A stretch of DNA of 64,000 nucleotides, taken from Erythrocercus mccallii (taxonomy: Eukaryota; Chordata; Aves; Passeriformes; Dicruridae). The stretch covers positions 62,001-126,000 of the forward strand of contig VZRG01000770.1 of assembly GCA_013397435.1 (NCBI GenBank). The letters run 5' to 3'. The position numbers and the translations under genes were made by a program. Positions within the stretch are counted from its first letter, which is position 1. Every line of letters begins with the position of its first letter. The notes beneath the pieces are model-generated. The model ran no database searches and was not told the DNA's origin. It saw only the letters and a program-made list of their open reading frames with translations. Positions 61,021-64,000 of this stretch are shown one piece after another.

Positions 61021-63815
61021 CTCTTAGCAGGTAAGTTTAGCTGCCCAACACACTTATACTCTCACTCACAGACACGAGGGTTTCCTAAGGTTTAATGCTT
61101 TTCAGCTTCTCATGGATAATTAACTGATGACCACAGCCAGGCTGAAAGGAAAATGCCACAGCTCCTTTATCTGATGCAGCCACATAACAATAAATCAGGT
61201 TGTCACTTGCCCTGAGCCCCTCAAATCAATTTCTTTCTTGAATCACTGCTGTTGTCTCCAGAGGAGATCCAGCAGCTGCAGGCAGCCTGTTTTGCTGCCT
61301 TTTCCAGGGCCAGGTCACCCCTGGACTAACTCCAGCAAAAGTTTTACCGTGTTCAATATATTTCTCTGGTTTGTTGTCATTAGTGCTGTATGACAATGAC
61401 ACTGACAGGATCTGGCTGTAGACCACCACTGAGATGGTATGAAGAGAGAATGAACAAGATGCTTCCTTTCTTCCCCACATGATTTACTCTCTCAATGTGC
61501 AACATAATGCAGCACAAGGACGTGGCCAGGTGGGGAAGCTCAGACCTAGCCATATCAGAGGGTGCTCAGCACCGTCAGTGCTGCCGGTCTGCTGAAGCCA
61601 AACCAACTTTTCTGCAGCCAGGTTCCTGTCTTGATCCCAAGTACAAAGATGCATCTGATTGCTCCCTCACTGGAGTTCAGCCATTTGAAAGGCTTGATAA
61701 CAGCACAGCCAAATGACTGGGAGCCCTGAAAGGCCGATGTAATAAAGGAAACATTTTAGCCTGCCAGGAACACATGGAATTTCAAAGAAATCCTGCATGC
61801 ATGCAGAGGGAGCATCCATGCTCCTCTTGCCTGCTCCAGCCTGTTGTGGAAGTGAACACACACTGGTTTCTCTTGGAGACCTTTATTTTAATCCCATCAC
61901 CGCCACCCCCTTCCCCCTTCTTCTTCTTGTTGCTGTTTTCTCTTAACCTAAAAGAAGTCATTTTGAATGAAAGTAGATTATCTGGTCCTTGTATATGGAA
62001 AAACATCAATTACTGTCAAAGAACAATAGTTTTTGCAGTAAGAGTGTGGTAGCTTTATTCTTCTACAAGTTTGGGCTGGACTGATACTGAGACTAATAGA
62101 CATTACTGCCAGAAGAGAGCTTGTGAGGTTTCTTGGCCTATACTTTTTGCCAGTAAGGGATATTTCCCTATGGGATATTGTAACCAAGATTTAATTAAAA
62201 GAAATAGAAGGCATTAAAGCATCACAAAGTAATAGCCTCCTCACATTTCCAACCAACCTGTTAGCCTCAGACCTTCTTCATTCAACCTACTGATACTCTG
62301 GCTCTTGGCAGATCTGGACCTCACAACACTGTGTTGTTCAGGGATATCTAGCAGTGGTATAGCTACATTAGCACAATACATTGGCATGGGTAGAGCACCA
62401 TGTGAATAAATCTTGATTGCTTCTCCTCCTCAAGCTAGTTCTTTTAGACCTACCTCATTTAGCACTACAATGTGCAGTGCACTAAGTGTTTGGGAATGAC
62501 ACTGTTATGAGGAGCTCAGAAAATCCATGGGTAGTGGGAACAGTGGTGAAGCTGAAAAGTTTGGGCTCTCCCCACCCAAGGCTTCTAGTTGGTTGATACA
62601 GTGGTGTTTTCTTTTTCTACAAGGTCTTGGTGCCACTGAGATCTGTAGAAGTTTTGACACCACCTACAGCTGTTCTAAAACTTTATCCTCTGTTTATTTT
62701 TCTAGTCAGAGTAAAAATGTTTTTCCAGTGATAATACGCTAGTATCTCAAAGTTGTTGATTTCTTCTTCAATTCTATTCAGTTTTGCCAGTTTCACAACA
62801 TTTTTCTTATGCACTTTTCATGTTTTTATTTAATACCAGCATATATTACTTCCTGAATCACCTTTTTTTTTTTTTTGTGAATTGCCATCTTATCACACCA
62901 GCCTTGCTTTTCAGCTGTTACTTTTTAAGGAGTTCACCCCCCATCTCCTCTTTTTCTCTTGGATTGACAAGGCTGACAGAGGCACCTGTAAGCACTTGCT
63001 TTCTTGATCCTGGCTTTAATGATTAGCTTAAGGAGTCTCATATGCTCCTGTCATGCCTACTGCTACCTCTGTCAACATTCTTTTCAACACAGCAGACTTT
63101 GATTGCGCTTAGAGACAAGGTCTGCAGCACCTGCTTTCAAAGGAAAAGGAAAGGCAGATATTCTGCTCATGAAGATTGACTTAGTAATGGAGCCAAGGTT
63201 AACAAATTCACCTGGAGATTTCCTATGGCTCTTAACTCTGAGCTTCTCCAGTCTGGAAGGATGTACTAATGGTAAGGTAACAGTATCCTCACCTGCAGAC
63301 ACTGACAGTGGTTTTTGGCTACTTCCAGCCTGTTTGGCTTTTCTTTGAGGTCTGTTCACTCTCTGTTTAGCAGACCATGCCTTGCTTGCCTGCCTTCTGT
63401 TTGCAGGTAAGGTGGTTTTGGAGAACTGCTGATGAGTCTCTGTCATAGGTTTGCCTATACTGCTTTCATCAAGACAACACATCCAGCCACTGATACTCCA
63501 GGAGACACCTAACACGGCACAAACCAGGAGGAAGTTTCCATGTGGATTTAGCCCACCTGACAGCTCTTTCATCTCTCAGGTCCTCATGACCAAGGTCAGA
63601 GGCTTGAGTGGAGTTGCTATTTGCTCATCAGAACAAAGGAAGTCTTTAAGCTGGTTTTACCACCCTATCAAACTTCTGTGGGTGAGGCAGGAGAGAACAA
63701 ACTAGTTTTCAGGACGCAGAGGTATACAAATCTCAGGGTAAGCAGATATACATATAGGTGTCTGATGACTCGTCTGATATACTTGATTAGTGAGAAAGGG
63801 TGCTTTTGAGGTTAA
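61021..63815. other. Intergenic DNA, fifth block
   Basis: Mostly AT-rich unique-looking sequence. It contains a perfect palindrome CTGCATGCATGCAG at 61793-61806, a C-rich run near 61900-61920 and a T run near 62863-62876. The longest open frame is on the minus strand (63084-63572) and is treated separately. Confidence 0.7.
63084..63572 (-). other. Unsupported open frame, 162 codons
   Basis: An uninterrupted frame starts at an ATG with G at -3 and has a mildly hydrophobic stretch near residues 13-29, then a basic, Ser/Lys-rich remainder. No family is recognised, and no splice sites or promoter are evident. In 64 kb of DNA one such frame is expected by chance, so it is not called as a gene. 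Confidence 0.15.
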
Positions 63816-63817
63816 GA

Positions 63818-63945
63818 CACTAGAGAGGATTCAGGAAATCTTGATTTTGTTCCCAGCCCCAGCACAGATTGCCTGTGGCATCTTGAGTAAGTTTGTTTGC
63901 TTGTACCTCAGATCTCTCTGTGTGTAAAGGGGGTACAGGGCTGTT
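63818..63945 (-). mobile_element. Ancient MIR/CORE-SINE remnant, antisense
   Basis: In order on the plus strand: TCAGGAAATCTTGATTTTGT, TCCCAGCCCCAGCACAGATT, GCCTGTGGCATCTTGAGTAA, TACCTCAGATCTCTCTG and TGTAAAGGGGGTAC. These parallel the antisense MIR order (GGGTTCAAATCCCAGCTCTG, TGTGTGACCTTGGGCAAGT, GCCTCAGTTTCC, TGTAAAATGGGGATA). It is a diverged tRNA-derived SINE. Confidence 0.65.
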
Positions 63946-64000
63946 AACTCCCTTGCTTTTCTTTCAGAAAGATGGGACAAGCACATGGGTAAGTGTCCCT

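Noticed and set aside
1..64000. Possible CRISPR array, bacterial operon, tRNA or rRNA genes
   Set aside because: None seen. The window is vertebrate nuclear DNA; the only regular repeat array is the 17-bp minisatellite, which has no spacers.

Overview
The window is nuclear DNA from a vertebrate, almost certainly a bird. It contains one intron-rich gene whose protein is a close match to amniote SETD3. It also carries several truncated CR1 LINE copies with the typical avian tail, and overall base composition is AT-rich with a few isolated GC-rich islets. The species cannot be named from sequence alone. All assignments rest on reading the sequence and on remembered family knowledge; no database search was run.

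Positions 1-35901 (+) hold the complete coding part of SETD3, the actin-histidine N-methyltransferase, in 12 coding exons. Position 1 is the A of the start codon, so promoter and 5' UTR lie outside the window. All eleven introns are GT-AG, the phases join exactly, and the spliced frame is 1782 nt (593 aa plus stop; human is 594 aa). Numbering matches human through the catalytic region: R75, R254, N256, W274, N278-H279, Y313 and R316 are all present. The 3' UTR starts at 35902 and could end at one of several poly(A) signals between about 36.2 and 38.2 kb.

Intron 5 (6907-23043, 16.1 kb) is the most eventful non-coding stretch. It holds CR1 fragments, two hairpin-forming inverted repeats (16.1 and 17.0 kb), and an exon-like segment at 19526-19625 that would encode a start codon plus a signal-peptide-like stretch. 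It also holds an orphan CpG island at 20.86-21.33 kb with a strong CTCF-like motif and antisense splice-donor candidates, followed by AT-rich, motif-dense sequence (21.4-23.0 kb) that looks like conserved regulatory DNA. These suggest an intragenic promoter or insulator, possibly with an antisense or nested transcript, but no protein product can be assigned.

Positions 38.2-64 kb contain no gene I can support. In human, BCL11B lies beyond the 3' end of SETD3 in the same orientation, so by synteny this is probably part of the BCL11B upstream regulatory desert (inference). It holds a minus-strand CR1 copy (49.9-50.5 kb), ancient CR1/L3-like and MIR-like remnants, and a GC-rich 17-bp minisatellite with a single N (57.0-57.2 kb) beside a small CpG cluster. 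A few segments look like conserved non-coding elements. I found no viral genes, CRISPR arrays, tRNAs or rRNAs.
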